Below, piece by piece: positions 9,970 through 48,250 of a stretch of 64,000 nucleotides of DNA. Location of the stretch: assembly GCA_030674185.1 (NCBI GenBank), contig CM060314.1:23995340-24059339 (forward strand). Reading direction: 5' to 3'. The DNA comes from Monoplex corrugatus (Eukaryota > Mollusca > Gastropoda > Littorinimorpha > Ranellidae). The notes under the pieces are model-generated. The model was given only the letters and a program-made list of their open reading frames with translations. It did no database searches and was not told the DNA's origin. The translations under genes were made by a program, and so were the position numbers. Position 1 is the stretch's first letter, and every line of letters begins with the position of its first letter.

Positions 9970-12830
9970 CTGAATGGACAGTGCTATGAAAATACTATTT
10001 CAATCTAAAAATTAAAACCCACAGGCACACACACACACACACACACAATCTCTCTCTCTCTCTTTCTTGGGCAGTTGAATGAACAATTCATGTTGCACTG
10101 AGCATAAATTTACCATAGCATTCCCTGTTCATTGTAGGCCTACCAAAAAGTGAGATTATGATTTGAACTTTGTTTCCAACAGTAGATTTAAGAGTCACAT
10201 ACTATGGGTGGGATTTTTCCCCAACAATAACCATCTTGATCCTTTGTTTGTTTATGTTTTTGCAATTACGCAGTTTAGTTTAAAAAATGTGATTTTTTGT
10301 TTTTGTTTTCAGTTTTAAAGAAATGTACAGATATTGTTAGCACTATTTTCAAACATTTGAAAAGTTACTTGCTGTAATATATTCCCTTCACCATACCCGG
10401 TATAATTCAAGAAATGTTCTACAAATATGTCATGTCCTATCTATTGTTGTATCAGCTTAAAAACTTATGCCAATATTTTCAGCTCTGCTTTTAGGCAAAA
10501 TACTGACCTGTTTATCTTCTATGAGGTGGAAATTTCTTGTTCAGTAATCTGATAGTGTGGATTTTTTTCTGTTTGTTTGGTTGGGTATTATGGGATTTTT
10601 TTATCTGTGGTAGTTGGTCGTTTTGATTTGGTGGTTGGTTGGTTGGAATGTCAAGTTCCTTGTTTCTTTACATTTTGCAGAAAAGACAAGTTTGATTTGT
10701 TCTATCTTCTCTGTGTGATCAAGTTTGTTACCTTTACACAATACATTGTAAACATCTTTTTTTAATATTGAGAAGAAAGGATAAGAAAAATGCATGTTAC
10801 TTTTGGCTATGTCATTCATGTAATGAATTTGACAATTCATGGAATTTGCTTGTAGATGATGTTTTTGTTTTGTTTTTTTTTTGGGGGGGGGGGGGGAGGA
10901 GGGGGATGGATTTAAAGAGAGGGCTTTTCTTTTCCAGAGTATACATGCTTTAGTTGGGTTATCTTTTGGTACCAAACTATCATATTGACATAGCAAGATC
11001 TTCAAACAGACACGTGCATGCCTTTATTTTCCCTTTACACTGCAATCTCATTTTCTACTGTGTGCCATAAATGTTTATTGATATAGGTTTTTTTGTTGTT
11101 GTTTTTTTGCAGTCAGTGCTACATTATAAATATATCATAGTCGATCCATTCATATCATGCATCACCTGTGTTCAGCTTGACTTGAAATTCGTTTAAAAGA
11201 CATAGCCTTGTGTGTTACTCTAACCAATGTTGATTCTACATTTTGTAAGGATAGGAAGTTGGTTTTAACGAAAGGAGGTGGGGATCTGACAGGATCTGCC
11301 ACCCTTTCTGCACATACATGTGTGCGAATATGTGGAAATCTTGTGTGTAAATGTGTTCTCCAAGCATCACAACCACACATCCTTGTTTTCGTCAACTTTT
11401 GTCCTCCTTTTAAATATTATGACCATGAAACGAAAGGTGAAACATATATTACTTTTTGACTGAAGTACTGGCAGATCACCATTTGAGTGAAAAGGTGTTG
11501 GTAGGGCAAGCTGGAAATGACTGAAGTGTTGTGCCCAAGTTGATAAGTATTAACATCTTGTTTTCATAATTAAATTTTGTGGGGGTTTTTTTCTGTACTG
11601 GATATAGGCCTACATCCTAATAAGCATATATACATTATTGGGGGGGGGGGGGTGTTTATACATTCTTTTCATTGTGCATATTTTTGTGTGTTTTTTTAAT
11701 TATTTTCAACAAGATCTTTAAAAGATCAGAGTACAAGATTACAAAGATTACTTAGTAAGCCCAACATGTTCGAATACTTAGTCTCTGATTCTGTATCTAC
11801 TAGCAGTGTCAACAACTCCTGTTAACGTTACACTCAGGCCTATATAAACATTCCTATCAAAAGAACACGATATTGAACATGTGAAAGACGCAATCCAAAG
11901 CAAGTGTGACTACTCGCATTCAAACAAACAAGAACCAGAAAAAAAAACGAAAATAGAATCAGAACGCATACTTAATACAACCAAACAAGACAAGCACAAA
12001 TTTTTGGCCACCTGGCTTTTGTCAAGCGTAAACGTAAGATTACAAAAGAAACGAACAACAAACAAAAAATACAAAAACCAGACAAAAAGACCAAAACTTC
12101 CCTGCTATTTGTCCAGTAAGATTTCATTTCAGTCTTTTTCTCCTACTGGACAAAGCAGCAGAAGTTCTGTTTTTTTTCCTAACTTTTTGTATATTTTGTT
12201 TATTGTTTGTTGTTTGATCTTATGTTTATGCTTGACAAAGGTCAGCTGGCCAAAAATTTGTGCCTGTCTCGTCTGATTATTATTAAATATATGTGTTCAG
12301 ATTGTATTAGATATGCATTCTGATTCTATTTTCATGTTTTTCTGGTTCATGAAAGAAGCAGTTTTACAGGAATTATTCACGAAACAGTGAATCAGCAATT
12401 CACCAAAAATTCACAACCTTATAAATGATATTAGAAACTTGACAGCACGAGAAATAACGCACGTTAAGGAAACTGGATTCCACTGTAAATTGGTCTTTTT
12501 AAATCCCAAGAAGTGTACATAATCTATGCCCTCATGCAAGTGATGTTGAAGAACGTAAACAGCATTAGAATCCCCAACATAGCAAACCATTCGGGAAGTT
12601 GGCTTATAGGCCTACTTATAGCTGGTTTCTTTCACTATTACTGTGTGCGGAAAGATTCAGCTTTTTTAAGAGAATCTCAGCAACAGACAAGATGATTGAT
12701 ACCTGCTAAGTAGCCATAATGGAGAGCAAAAAGCATAGCTGTATTATTCTACAAAGAATTATTGTGTCAAAGTTGCCAACTGTTTGATTGATTTGTGCTT
12801 GATATGGACAAATCACGGTAGTGACTGAAT

Positions 12831-13677
12831 CAGACCTGTTTACCCCATTCAGAAGCAATGTGTAGTCAGATAACTAAAATGTGTAGTCAGTGATGCAAAT
12901 GTGTTAAGATAATGATGATGATGATGATATCTTAAAGTCCATTTCACACCTACTTCCAGAAGTTCCACTACTGGCACTAGTTCAAGTCATGATAAAATGT
13001 CACAATTCAGGATATATATACACTATTTACATGTTCTGCACAAGGTAATTAGTTACTGAGTTTCTTGCTGTAAGCACTCTTCAGTGCAGCAAGATCCTTT
13101 GCTGTCAGATTCTGAACAGCTTCTGCAGGCTCATGGGGCACTGACTTCAGGACCAGAAGGCTTTCCAATGTGGTGTCTGCCAAGCTGGATCTCTGATCTG
13201 TGCGGTTCTTCCTGACACAGGAAAAGATGCGCTCACAGTGAGCACTGCTATGAGGGATGGTGACAATGCCCCTCATGACCAGGGACAGTTCTTTGAACTG
13301 GCCACCCTCCAGCTCCCCAATGGCTTTCCAGGTTGGAAGAATCAGCCATTTTGATAGCCTAGGGCGATAACGAGGCCAAACTATGTTCAACACGATAGAT
13401 GCGCAGTAGGCCTAGTCACGGACGCACGCAGGCAGTGAACTAAACTAGGTCGCTAACTTCTATGGGCGGTAACTCTAGTGAATGCAGTAAGCTTTCACAG
13501 CTGCCTGCGCGGCGCCTCAAGTGTGTCAAACGATGAGCGCAAGGGAAAATGAGCGCATGACGAAAATGTGTAGTCGCAAAAAGTTTAATGCGTAGTGAGG
13601 TTTTGAAATGTGTAGTTGCGTAGTAGGGGCCTAAATGCGTAGATTTCTACGCATAATGCGTAGGGTAAACAGGTCTG
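12831..13677 (-). mobile_element. hAT-like DNA transposon, internally deleted (unit 2)
   Basis: Same structure as the unit 1 copy: CAGACCTG/CAGGTCTG ends, flanking CTGAAT repeats and identical length. It was carried by the segmental duplication, not by a separate transposition, because the flanks match too. Confidence 0.85.
13049..13393 (-). pseudogene. hAT transposase C-terminal dimerisation domain (unit 2)
   Basis: The encoded peptide is identical to that of the unit 1 copy at 9341-9685, as expected for a recent duplication. Confidence 0.85.
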
Positions 13678-14573
13678 CTGAATGGACAGTGCTATGAAAA
13701 TACTATTTCAATCTAAAAATTAAAACCCACAGGCACACACACACACACACACACACAATCTCACTCTCTCTCTTTCTTGGGCAGTTGAATGAACAATTCA
13801 TGTTGCACTGAGCATAAATTTACCATAGCATTCCCTGTTCATTGTAGGCCTACCAAAAAGTGAGATTATGATTTGAACTTTGTTTCCAACAGTAGATTTA
13901 AGAGTCACATACTATGGGTGGGATTTTTCCCCCAACAATAACCATCTTGATCCTTTGTTTGTTTATGTTTTTGCAATTACGCAGTTTAGTTTAAAAAATG
14001 TGATTTTTTGTTTTTGTTTTCAGTTTTAAAGAAATGTACAGATATTGTTAGCACTATTTTCAAACATTTGAAAAGTTACTTGCTGTAATATATTCCCTTC
14101 ACCATACCCGGTATAATTCAAGAAATGTTCTACAAATATGTCATGTCCTATCTATTGTTGTATCAGCTTAAAAACTTATGCCAATATTTTCAGCTCTGCT
14201 TTTAGGCAAAATACTGACCTGTTTATCTTCTATGAGGTGGAAATTTCTTGTTCAGTAATCTGATAGTGTGGATTTTTTTCTGTTTGTTTGGTTGGGTATT
14301 ATGGGATTTTTTTATCTGTGGTAGTTGGTCGTTTTGATTTGGTGGTTGGTTGGTTGGAATGTCAAGTTCCTTGTTTCTTTACATTTTGCAGAAAAGACAA
14401 GTTTGATTTGTTCTATCTTCTCTGTGTGATCAAGTTTGTTACCTTTACACAATACATTGTAAACATCTTTTTTTAATATTGAGAAGAAAGGATAAGAAAA
14501 ATGCATGTTACTTTTGGCTATGTCATTCATGTAATGAATTTGACAATTCATGGAATTTGCTTGTAGATGATGT

Positions 14574-14610
<37 letters not shown>

Positions 14611-15553
14611 AGGAGGGGGATGGATTTAAAGAGAGGGCTTTTCTTTTCCAGAGTATACATGCTTTAGTTGGGTTATCTTTTGGTACCAAACTATCATATT
14701 GACATAGCAAGATCTTCAAACAGACACGTGCATGCCTTTATTTTCCCTTTACACTGCAATCTCATTTTCTACTGTGTGCCATAAATGTTTATTGATATAG
14801 GTTTTTTTGTTGTTGTTTTTTTGCAGTCAGTGCTACATTATAAATATATCATAGTCGATCCATTCATATCATGCATCACCTGTGTTCAGCTTGACTTGAA
14901 ATTCGTTTAAAAGACATAGCCTTGTGTGTTACTCTAACCAATGTTGATTCTACATTTTGTAAGGATAGGAAGTTGGTTTTAACGAAAGGAGGTGGGGATC
15001 TGACAGGATCTGCCACCCTTTCTGCACATACATGTGTGCGAATATGTGGAAATCTTGTGTGTAAATGTGTTCTCCAAGCATCACAACCACACATCCTTGT
15101 TTTCGTCAACTTTTGTCCTCCTTTTAAATATTATGACCATGAAACGAAAGGTGAAACATATATTACTTTTTGACTGAAGTACTGGCAGATCACCATTTGA
15201 GTGAAAAGGTGTTGGTAGGGCAAGCTGGAAATGACTGAAGTGTTGTGCCCAAGTTGATAAGTATTAACATCTTGTTTTCATAATTAAATTTTGTGGGGGT
15301 TTTTTTCTGTACTGGATATAGGCCTACATCCTAATAAGCATATATACATTATTGGGGGGGGGGGGGGGGGGGTGTTTATACATTCTTTTCATTGTGCATA
15401 TTTTTGTGTGTTTTTTTAATTATTTTCAACAAGATCTTTAAAAGATCAGAGTACAAGATTACAAAGATTACTTAGTAAGCCCAACATGTTCGAATACTTA
15501 GTCTCTGATTCTGTATCTACTAGCAGTGTCAACAACTCCTGTTAACGTTACAC

Positions 15554-15919
15554 ATTTGAGTAGTTAGTGTCATATACATACTGTCCATTTTGTTTTCACA
15601 TCAATTTTGATGAAGCAAAGACCGCCATAATCGTTTTTCATCCTTACTCCATTTCCCAACATGCATGTAATTATTGCAATGTTCATGTATACCTGCTTCA
15701 GTCAAAGCGAGTGTTCATGTCATATTCTTTGAAGCATGACTTTCATGATTATCCTTTTAGACAAGTTTTGCAACTGGCACACTGAATCTCAGCACTGCAG
15801 CGCAATACTATAACATATTCGCTGGTGGAAAAATATTATCTTTAGTGCATTTCAGCCAATGAATTTTTTCTGTGGAAGATTTTATTTGCAGCAGATTTCT
15901 GCAATTTCCCATCCACTAT
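15554..15919. other. Non-coding interval
   Basis: AT-rich sequence right of the duplication junction. No gene or repeat recognised. Confidence 0.3.
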
Positions 15920-16153
15920 TTAACCTTTTGACTCCCACATCCTGTCCACCAGCATCCTGCATTATGCTAGCAAAGCAAAAACTTAACCCTTTGATTTCCT
16001 CACCCTATCCATCAGCTTCCTGCAGGAATCTGGTGGACAGAGCGAGCAGGAAACTGGTGGACAGACTGAGCAGGAAGCTGGTGGACAGAGTGAGGAAGTC
16101 AAAGGGTGACGTTTTTGCAGTTGGTGGATAGGGTGCAGGAGTCAAAGGGTTAA
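15920..16153. mobile_element. TTAA MITE, family A copy 3
   Basis: Bounded by TTAA (15920-15923 and 16150-16153), with inner CTTAACCCTTTGA and GTCAAAGGGT motifs. The centre holds three tandem copies of a GCAGGAA(A/G)CTGGTGGACAG-like arm, so the hairpin arm has been locally amplified. Confidence 0.75.
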
Positions 16154-16929
16154 TCCTGCCACCATCCCCAGTGCTTATATGTGATCGCTTGGTCTAAGTA
16201 ATCATCTTGTGTTCATGTTGAATCTCAGATTTCAGTTTCAATTTCTTAAGATAACATCTCCATGCTTTGGATGAATTCCATGTGCACTGAATTACCAATG
16301 CCATGTGATGGAGAAGATCCAAAATGATCACATCATGAGCCTAAAACCTGCTTTGAATCTTAAACCGTTGGATTTTAAAGCAGACAAAACCCACAGCATG
16401 GGAATAAAAGTATTGAAATCAAATTTCTAATGCTTTGTATTTCTTTTCTTCAAAATTATTCCACACACTTTTAAAGTGGCAGTTTAACATGCCCATGTAA
16501 TGTGCCAGTGTTTATGAATTTGTCAGGCATCATCACTTAGTCATAAATTCAAGTTTTCATCTCAAGGGTCCACAAAGATCTTACTTCCAAACATTGTCAG
16601 GTATAGTAATTTGCTTATGTTATGTTTTTCTACAGGAAAGAAAAAGGGAAGAGATTATCTGTTTGATTTTGATAGGCCTACATACATTTTGTATATCCAG
16701 TGTGTTGTTCCAAACTGAAATTTTGAGAAAGTTTATCCGTCTGTTGGATTAAATAAAACTGGATTGTATTCTGGTATGTACTTTGTCATGAGATATGGTA
16801 GTGAGAAAAAGACTGGATGGAATACATGTAAGTTAAAAATATTGAAGACACTACATTGATCCTCCAGCCACAGATCATTTTTCAGTGGAACTCAACTTTG
16901 ATTTTTTCAGAGCTTATCGAAAGTTAGAC
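16154..16929. other. Non-coding interval
   Basis: AT-rich, with no gene, repeat array or structural RNA recognised. Confidence 0.3.
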
Positions 16930-17400
16930 TTTTAAAATGTTTGATCTGGCCTGTCATGATTTATGGCTGCAAAGCCCGGACTCTGAGAAAAACTGATTGC
17001 AGAAGAATTGAGGCACCAAAGATGTGGTTTTATCAGAGACTTCTACGAGTCAAATGGACAGATAGAAGAACTAATGAAAGTGTTCTGGAAGAACTTGATA
17101 CCACCAAACTACTACTAGCAGACATCAATAGGAGAAGACTAAAATACACTGGCCATGTGTCACGAAGCAAGAACACTGATCTCATGACAACCATCTTTCA
17201 AGGAAAAAGAGTGGCAAAAGGAAGAAAGGAACACTTCCAGTCTCATACATCAAGAACATAACCAACATCAGAGGCCTAAATATTGAAGAAACTGTCCATG
17301 AAAGTTGGGACAGAGCAGCCTGGAGGGTGATGATGGTGTCTTAAGTGTGCAGCGGCCAACACTGAACCCAGTGATGCGACAGGTGAGACTGATTTTTCCC
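16930..17400 (+). mobile_element. 3' end of a second RTE-like LINE family
   Basis: An open frame at 16941-17261 encodes the post-RT C-terminal region (VMIYGCKARTLRKTD, LKYTGHVSRSKNTDLMTTIF). A frameshift follows, then the conserved 3' end GCAGCGGCCAACAC at about 17350-17380. The same 3' end recurs at 61283-61525 and, as a short piece, at 63574-63609. Confidence 0.7.
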
Positions 17401-18097
17401 GGATATGTGTACGCATACTATGCCGGTTATATGTTACTGCAGTCTGCTGTCTCCATCTTATGTGGACGTGCGTACTGGGTGTTTTCATGTTTCCATAAGC
17501 CATCCACTGACATGACTCTAATGTGCATATTAGACATTCTACATGTGTATACACATGAAGGGGTTTAGGCAGTGGTAGATCTGCACACAGGTTCATGATG
17601 TTGACCTGGGAGATCAGAAGAATGCCCACCCATAACCACCGGGCAGAGGTGTCTAGATGAATCACATCCAGAACTTTCCAACTGGAAAGTCAACATTTAC
17701 CCACAGGCCTGAAGTGAAACCACTGGACTATGTGATCTCGGCTTCCCAACAGTATTATTAAAAATCTCCTAAACCTCTCCCCCTACAACCCCTGCTGGAA
17801 AGGAACAATGCAGATTTTAAGTATTCATAGAAATGATCCGCAAGATCTTGCTTCATGGAAGTTACAACAGGCAGATCAATACAGCGTGTGTGAGCAGTTT
17901 GTGTGTGTATATGTGTGCGCGCGCATGCATTTGTGTATTTGTGGTTTCTTTTTTTTTCCAAACCACTTACATAACATGCAAAATAAAATATCACAAATCC
18001 CACATGGGAAATTTTCCTGTGATACAGAGAAACAGGTCTCTTGCATGATGCAAGAGTTGTTTCAACAATTACACCCATATCATGCATGTATGAACAC
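17401..18097. other. Non-coding interval
   Basis: No gene recognised. A GT-rich patch lies near 17885-17945. Confidence 0.3.
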
Positions 18098-18260
18098 ATA
18101 AGCTAAGCCCCATCCCCAAGCAATTCAGAGGCAGATAAAATTTGCAGAGAAGTAATAATTCATGAATTCAACATTAAAAACACACAAGCTAAGCCCCCCA
18201 TGCAATTCAGAGGCAGATAAAAGTTTCAGAGAAGTAATAATTCATGAATTCAACGTTAAA
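18098..18260 (+). repeat. ~80-bp tandem duplication
   Basis: AAGCTAAGCCCC...AATTCAGAGGCAGATAAAA...TTCATGAATTCAAC appears twice in a row with few differences. Confidence 0.7.
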
Positions 18261-18902
18261 ATGGCAGTAATCAAATCATTTCCTCCTGATCCCTTCTTTG
18301 TGAGGCATGGCATGCACCCATTAAAACCTATCAACTTAGAGAATCCCTAAACATTCCCAGCTTAGTAAACTAAGCTATGTACGCGTTTCTCCTTTGAGCA
18401 AAATCTTATTCCCAATTCAGTAAAGATCCATACAAAGAGCCAAGAAATGTTATCCTTGTTCTTTCTGACAAAACACAACATGCACATCTTGTTTGTAAAT
18501 TGAAGAGTGTATGGAACAAAGTCTGTAGACCACCTCATTTTGCTTTCTGTGAATACAAGACAGCATCATTCACACTATGTGTCCAGCATTCTACAGATAT
18601 CAATCCACACAACAACAAAACCCACCACTCACAGTTATAATTCAATCACATCAGTTACAAAGCAATATGATTGTGAACCTGTGGTTTTAATGCCCTTCTC
18701 CCAAGCAAGACAGAACAAAGCAAGTCAACATCTCAACTTTTCAGCACATACACAAACCTGGGTTGATTACACAACACAATAGCATTTTTTATGTAAACAG
18801 TACAATTCACAGAACTGTACACAACAACATAAAGACAACTTACTCTTTCTGCATGTGGCCCTTTCCTTCAAATTCAAAATGCCTGCATGCAACTACCGCC
18901 CA

Positions 18903-19078
18903 TTAACTCTTTTGACTCCTTCACCCTATCCATTAGCATTTTGCATTATCAACCATGCTGGCAAAGCAAAAACTTAACCCTTTGACTCCCTGCATGAAGC
19001 TGGTGGATTGGGTGAGGGAATCAAAGGGTTATGTTTTTGCAGTTAGTCGACAGAGTAGGGGGGGGGAGTCAGAGTTAA
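18903..19078. mobile_element. TTAA MITE, family A copy 4
   Basis: TTAACTCTTTTGACTCC at the left and a degenerate GGAGTCAGAGTTAA at the right, with inner CTTAACCCTTTGACTCC and AATCAAAGGGTTATG motifs. The centre is partly deleted. Confidence 0.7.
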
Positions 19079-19346
19079 AACAAGAAAAAAGAAAATGCAA
19101 CATTTTTCACATTTTAAATGCTGGTGTGTGGCGTATTCTGCGCTTGTCCAAAAATAAATGCCAAAGCGTGTTTATTTGGAATCATAACTTGAAATCCTGA
19201 CCACAAGTGATCAGTCAAAAGTGACAAGTTGGATGCCTTATTCAACTTGTGAACAGTCTTCTGTCGTTAAATAAAACTGCCATAGCAAGTAATACACTTA
19301 TCCTTTGGTACGAAAATTTTTGCCTAGTCTAGTTTGTTTACTGTGT

Positions 19347-19458
19347 TGAGCAGCTTATACAATTTCCTCACAGATAAGTACAGAGGCATCTTCTTCCTAA
19401 CTTGAGCAGCTATACTATTTCCTCACAGATAAGTACAGAGGCATCTTTTTCCTAACTA
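19347..19458 (+). repeat. ~57-bp tandem duplication
   Basis: GAGCAGCTTATACAATTTCC followed by a CACAGATAAGTACAGAGGCA segment occurs twice in succession. Confidence 0.7.
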
Positions 19459-19798
19459 AATTACTTGCATCACAAAAGATTAACCAGATACATAGTAATA
19501 TTAATAATGTATAAAGCAATTTGTATGGGCAAGTTTCACTTTAAAGATCTTTCCATCAGCATAACGTCACTTGATTGCAAAATTTCAGCTATACAAAAAC
19601 ACAAAACACAAAAGTATTACGCTAAGAATCACATAGCCTAAATGAATAGTTATGAACAATACGTAGCAAGAAAACATCAAAATGTTACCTTACTCTAAAT
19701 TTTCAAAACCAGTCTTGGTCAGCAAACCATCAGGTACACATACATAAATGAAAAGGCAGAACCAAGAAAATATACATACACATGCACATTAACCCTTA

Positions 19799-19863
19799 GC
19801 GCTTAGATTTGATTTTATCAAGATTTTGCGCTTATATAAATATTGTAATTATTATTATTATTA
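19799..19863 (+). mobile_element. 3' tail of CR1/L2-like LINE or a SINE borrowing it
   Basis: The sequence GCGCTTAGATTTGATTTTAT... followed by GCGCTTATATAAATATTG and (ATT)n matches the 3' end of the LINE at 3500-5292. No RT sequence precedes it, so it is a severe 5' truncation or a SINE tail. Confidence 0.65.
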
Positions 19864-20217
19864 ACCCAAATGTAAATTCATAATAATTCAGTTCGTGTAG
19901 TATTATCAAGACCTGCTGCGGATGCAACTTATTCTCTTTGAGGTAACAAACATTTTCCATCAGTTAAACACAACAACAAAATACAAGAAATTGGAGAAAA
20001 TACTATGTGTGTGTGGGTATATGCACGTCCATAAAACAAGTCTGTCCACCACTGTCCAAGCTGACAGCTACACATGTGTGAATATCACAGACACTGGCCA
20101 TGTAGTCGGCCTGGGAAGGAAAACGACCTGGCCTCAATGTGATAGAAGCAGACCAACACCCACTGTGACTCTTGTTTGCAGTTTGTCTCATGTCTCACTG
20201 AAGTTAAATGACTCTCA

Positions 20218-20590
20218 ACTAGCCTAGTCAATGACCGGCTGACATAGCCTAGTCAATGACCAGCCAATGATTGCTCTCAAACTAGCCTAGTCAATGACCG
20301 ACTGATTATTGCTCTAAGACTAGCCTAGTCAATGACCGATTATAGTTCTCAGACTAGCCTAGTCAATGACTAATTATAGCTTTCAGACTAGCCTAGACAA
20401 TGACTGATTACAGCTCTCATACTAGCCTAGTCAATGACTGATTAAAGCTCTCAGACTAGCCTAGTCAATGACTGATTACAGCTCTGACTGGCCATCAATG
20501 ACTGATTACAGCTCTCAGACTGGCCTAGTCAATGACTGACTGATTAAAGCTCTCAGACTAGCCTGGTCAATGACTGACTGATTATAGCAA
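20218..20590 (+). repeat. Tandem repeat, ~35-40-bp unit (AGCCTAGTCAATGACTGATT)
   Basis: About ten diverged copies of an AGCCTAGTCAATGACTGATT + ACAGCTCTCAGACT unit. It directly abuts a second, unrelated minisatellite. Confidence 0.8.
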
Positions 20591-20890
20591 GTTTTACAGG
20601 CTGTTCTCTGTTCTGCTTGGTATCAGGCAAAACTATCTTCAGTGCAACTTCATGACAGGCAAAACAGTTCCTTGTTCTGCTTGGTAACAGGCAAAACTGT
20701 CTTCTGTTCTGCTTGGCAACAAGCAAAATTGTCCTCTTGTTCTCCCTGGTAACAGGCAAAGCTATTCTCTGTTCTGCTTGATAAAAGGAAAAAATTGTGC
20801 TCGTTCTGCTTGGTAACAGGAAAAACTGGTCCTTGTTCTCTTTGCAAACAGGCTAGTTTCCTCTTTTCTACTTTGAAACAGGCAAAACTT
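20591..20890 (+). repeat. Tandem repeat, ~35-bp unit (TTCTGCTTGGTAACAGGCAA)
   Basis: About eight diverged copies of TTCTGCTTGGTAACAGGCAA + AACTGTCC. On the - strand this reads as a repetitive Thr/Lys/Gln-rich frame that is not a gene. Confidence 0.8.
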
Positions 20891-21782
20891 TCTCCTTGGT
20901 GACAGGGAAATTTTCACTTCTATATGGTAGTGAAATGATAATGGTGTTGAAATTTGTGTACAAGTGTATGCAAGTTAAATGTTACGCTGAAGATTTATGT
21001 TTTCTTAAGGGCATCTACATGAAGACCTTCACCAAAAATTCTAATATAACCATGTATTTACAAAATCAAATCCCATAACCACAACATAACATGTCTTTTA
21101 TCTAGAAAGTACACTTTACAATTACAATTCACTCGCTTACAAGAAGGGCAGTAACTTCTGTTCAGGTTCACATTTCTACACCCCCAGGGGATCTGAGCTG
21201 GTACTGGATGCACCATTAAGAATACCTTGAAATGCAACTGGACAAACATGGAGAACTAGACTTCTTGTGAGTTTTGGTGAAGATTTGTTTCTTACTCGGC
21301 CATCTGTGAGGGAAGAATTCAGGACATAAGTTTCTTGTTGAAGAAGCAAGAACAGAGAGAAAAGTTTGCCTGTACCACAGAACTTATACAATTCTTTAGA
21401 ACTTTGAGGACACTTTCCGCAGAATTCTTCAGAACTCTGAGAACACTTTCCACTATCAAACTGACTGCACCATTTGCCTGAATTAAAAGGATCCCCTTTT
21501 ATGTCAAACTGACAATGCAAACACAAACTGGTCACAGAAACATGCCCTTGGGTGTCTGGGAATGGAAGATGTTGAAATCTGTTCCAAGATGTATGTCCTC
21601 GGATGTTCAAAGAATTAGGTCTTTGGATGTTTGGGAGAAGCATGAATCTGCTTCCATCACAGAGAGGCCGGCACAAGATGTCTAGCAGACGATAATCTGT
21701 GTGTCCGCCATATTCGGTCTCCTTGCCTGCTCCAGCCGCGGCCAGCACAAGCGATGCTATCCGTACCACAACTGGGACGATT

Positions 21783-46879
<25,097 letters not shown>

Positions 46880-47039
46880 CTGAAAAACAGGACACCAGTT
46901 TTAAATTTTGGCAAATAAATACAATGGGTTACATAAAACAAAACAAACAGAAAATCAAGGCCTCTTTACTTTCAGTTTCATTTTATGTTTTGTCAATGTC
47001 TATTTTACTAGACTGAAAGTTTTGATTTTATTCCTGTAA

Positions 47040-48060
47040 ACTGTAACCTGCATGCTGTTGACACTGATCATTGGCAAATTCGAGATCCCATTCAGGGCAT
47101 GTCAGACCTTGCTGAACAGCAAGCCAGCTACCCAAGGGAGAGATGAACATAAGAGTGTAGCCTGAAAGGAGGACTCTTGGTCTGGAGGCTGGGCTGGACC
47201 TGGTTGGTGCACGTTGTGTGGCTATGTCCCAGGGTTTGTCATCTCTCCACCTTGCCATTCCGTTTGTAAACTAAGTAACTGATGACTGGGTCTGAATGGT
47301 CATGCAACACATGGACAGCCCCCCTTTGCTCGATGAAATGACTGTTCTTCTTCTTCTTCTTCCAGGGAAGCCACCGTAATCAACCAGTTGATTATTCTGT
47401 CACTTTGGAGGAGATCGGAAGCATAAAAAAAAATTCCAAAAGCCTATTAGTGAATTTGGAGGCCCTTGACACAAAGGCATCAATGGTTGTTAAAAAAAAA
47501 ATCAAAAAATCTTATTTAGTGAGTTTGGAGGCCCTCGACACAAAGGTGTCAATGGTTATGGCCTCCACGACGCTCTGGGGCAGGCGGTTCCAGTTGCGGA
47601 TTGTTCTTGGTAGAAAAGTCTGTTGTTGGTATTGTGTGCAGCACCCGGTTGATTATATTGATGTTCGTGGCCTCTCCTCTGGCAGGCTATATCGTTACGA
47701 ATTTTGTAAAGCATGGTGAGGCGGGCAATTTGATGTCTGTCTTGGAGCTGTTGAGTGGCGTCAGGGGGCTTGGGAGGTGATTGTCCAGAGAGTTGCAAGG
47801 CATTGGTGCTCCGGGTCTCATCTGCACTCTCCTGGTGCTTCTTGTTAACTTCTGCTTGTGTTTGGCCATTGACTTCAAGGAATCAGGCCTGATGACCACT
47901 GGGAAAGACCTGCTGGCTGCTCTGAGGGATGGAAAACTTAGGATCCCGTTTGGGGCATGTCTTGCTGAACAGTATGTGGGCTATGTCTTGAGTCCCCCTT
48001 TGCTTGATGAAATGACTGCTAGTGGCGTTGGGGGCATGGGAGGTGACTGAGGCACTGGTG
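47040..48060. repeat. Dispersed repeat block, unclassified
   Basis: About 47040-47345 is alignable to about 690-1030, and 47985-48020 repeats its CCCCCTTTGCTTGATGAAAT end. An internal direct repeat (GAGTTTGGAGGCCCTCGACA versus GAATTTGGAGGCCCTTGACA) lies at about 47452-47545. Nothing coding was identified. Confidence 0.45.
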
Positions 48061-48250
48061 CTCTGGGTCCTGTCCACACACCCTCGTGGTGTTTCTTGTT
48101 AACTACATTAGTCACCTCAACAAGGCCTACTAGTACTACAATATTGTTGGTAATTACGTTGGCCTTAATCATGTTACCTACAGATCCACTTGTACAATTA
48201 TAGCTGTGCAAATTTTCTTTCAATACAACTGATGTAGTGTGCTGCTAGTA

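Larger units (their letters stand above)
8129..15553. repeat. Tandem segmental duplication, two ~3.71-kb units
   Basis: Unit 1 (8129-11833) and unit 2 (11836-15553) are almost identical end to end. Differences seen are mainly homopolymer length (A-, T- and G-runs), one extra base (CATTGGG versus CATTCGGG) and one CT/CA change. The units start AGGCCTATATAAACATTCC and end GTTAACGTTACAC. Each contains one hAT element and otherwise non-coding AT-rich DNA. Confidence 0.92.
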
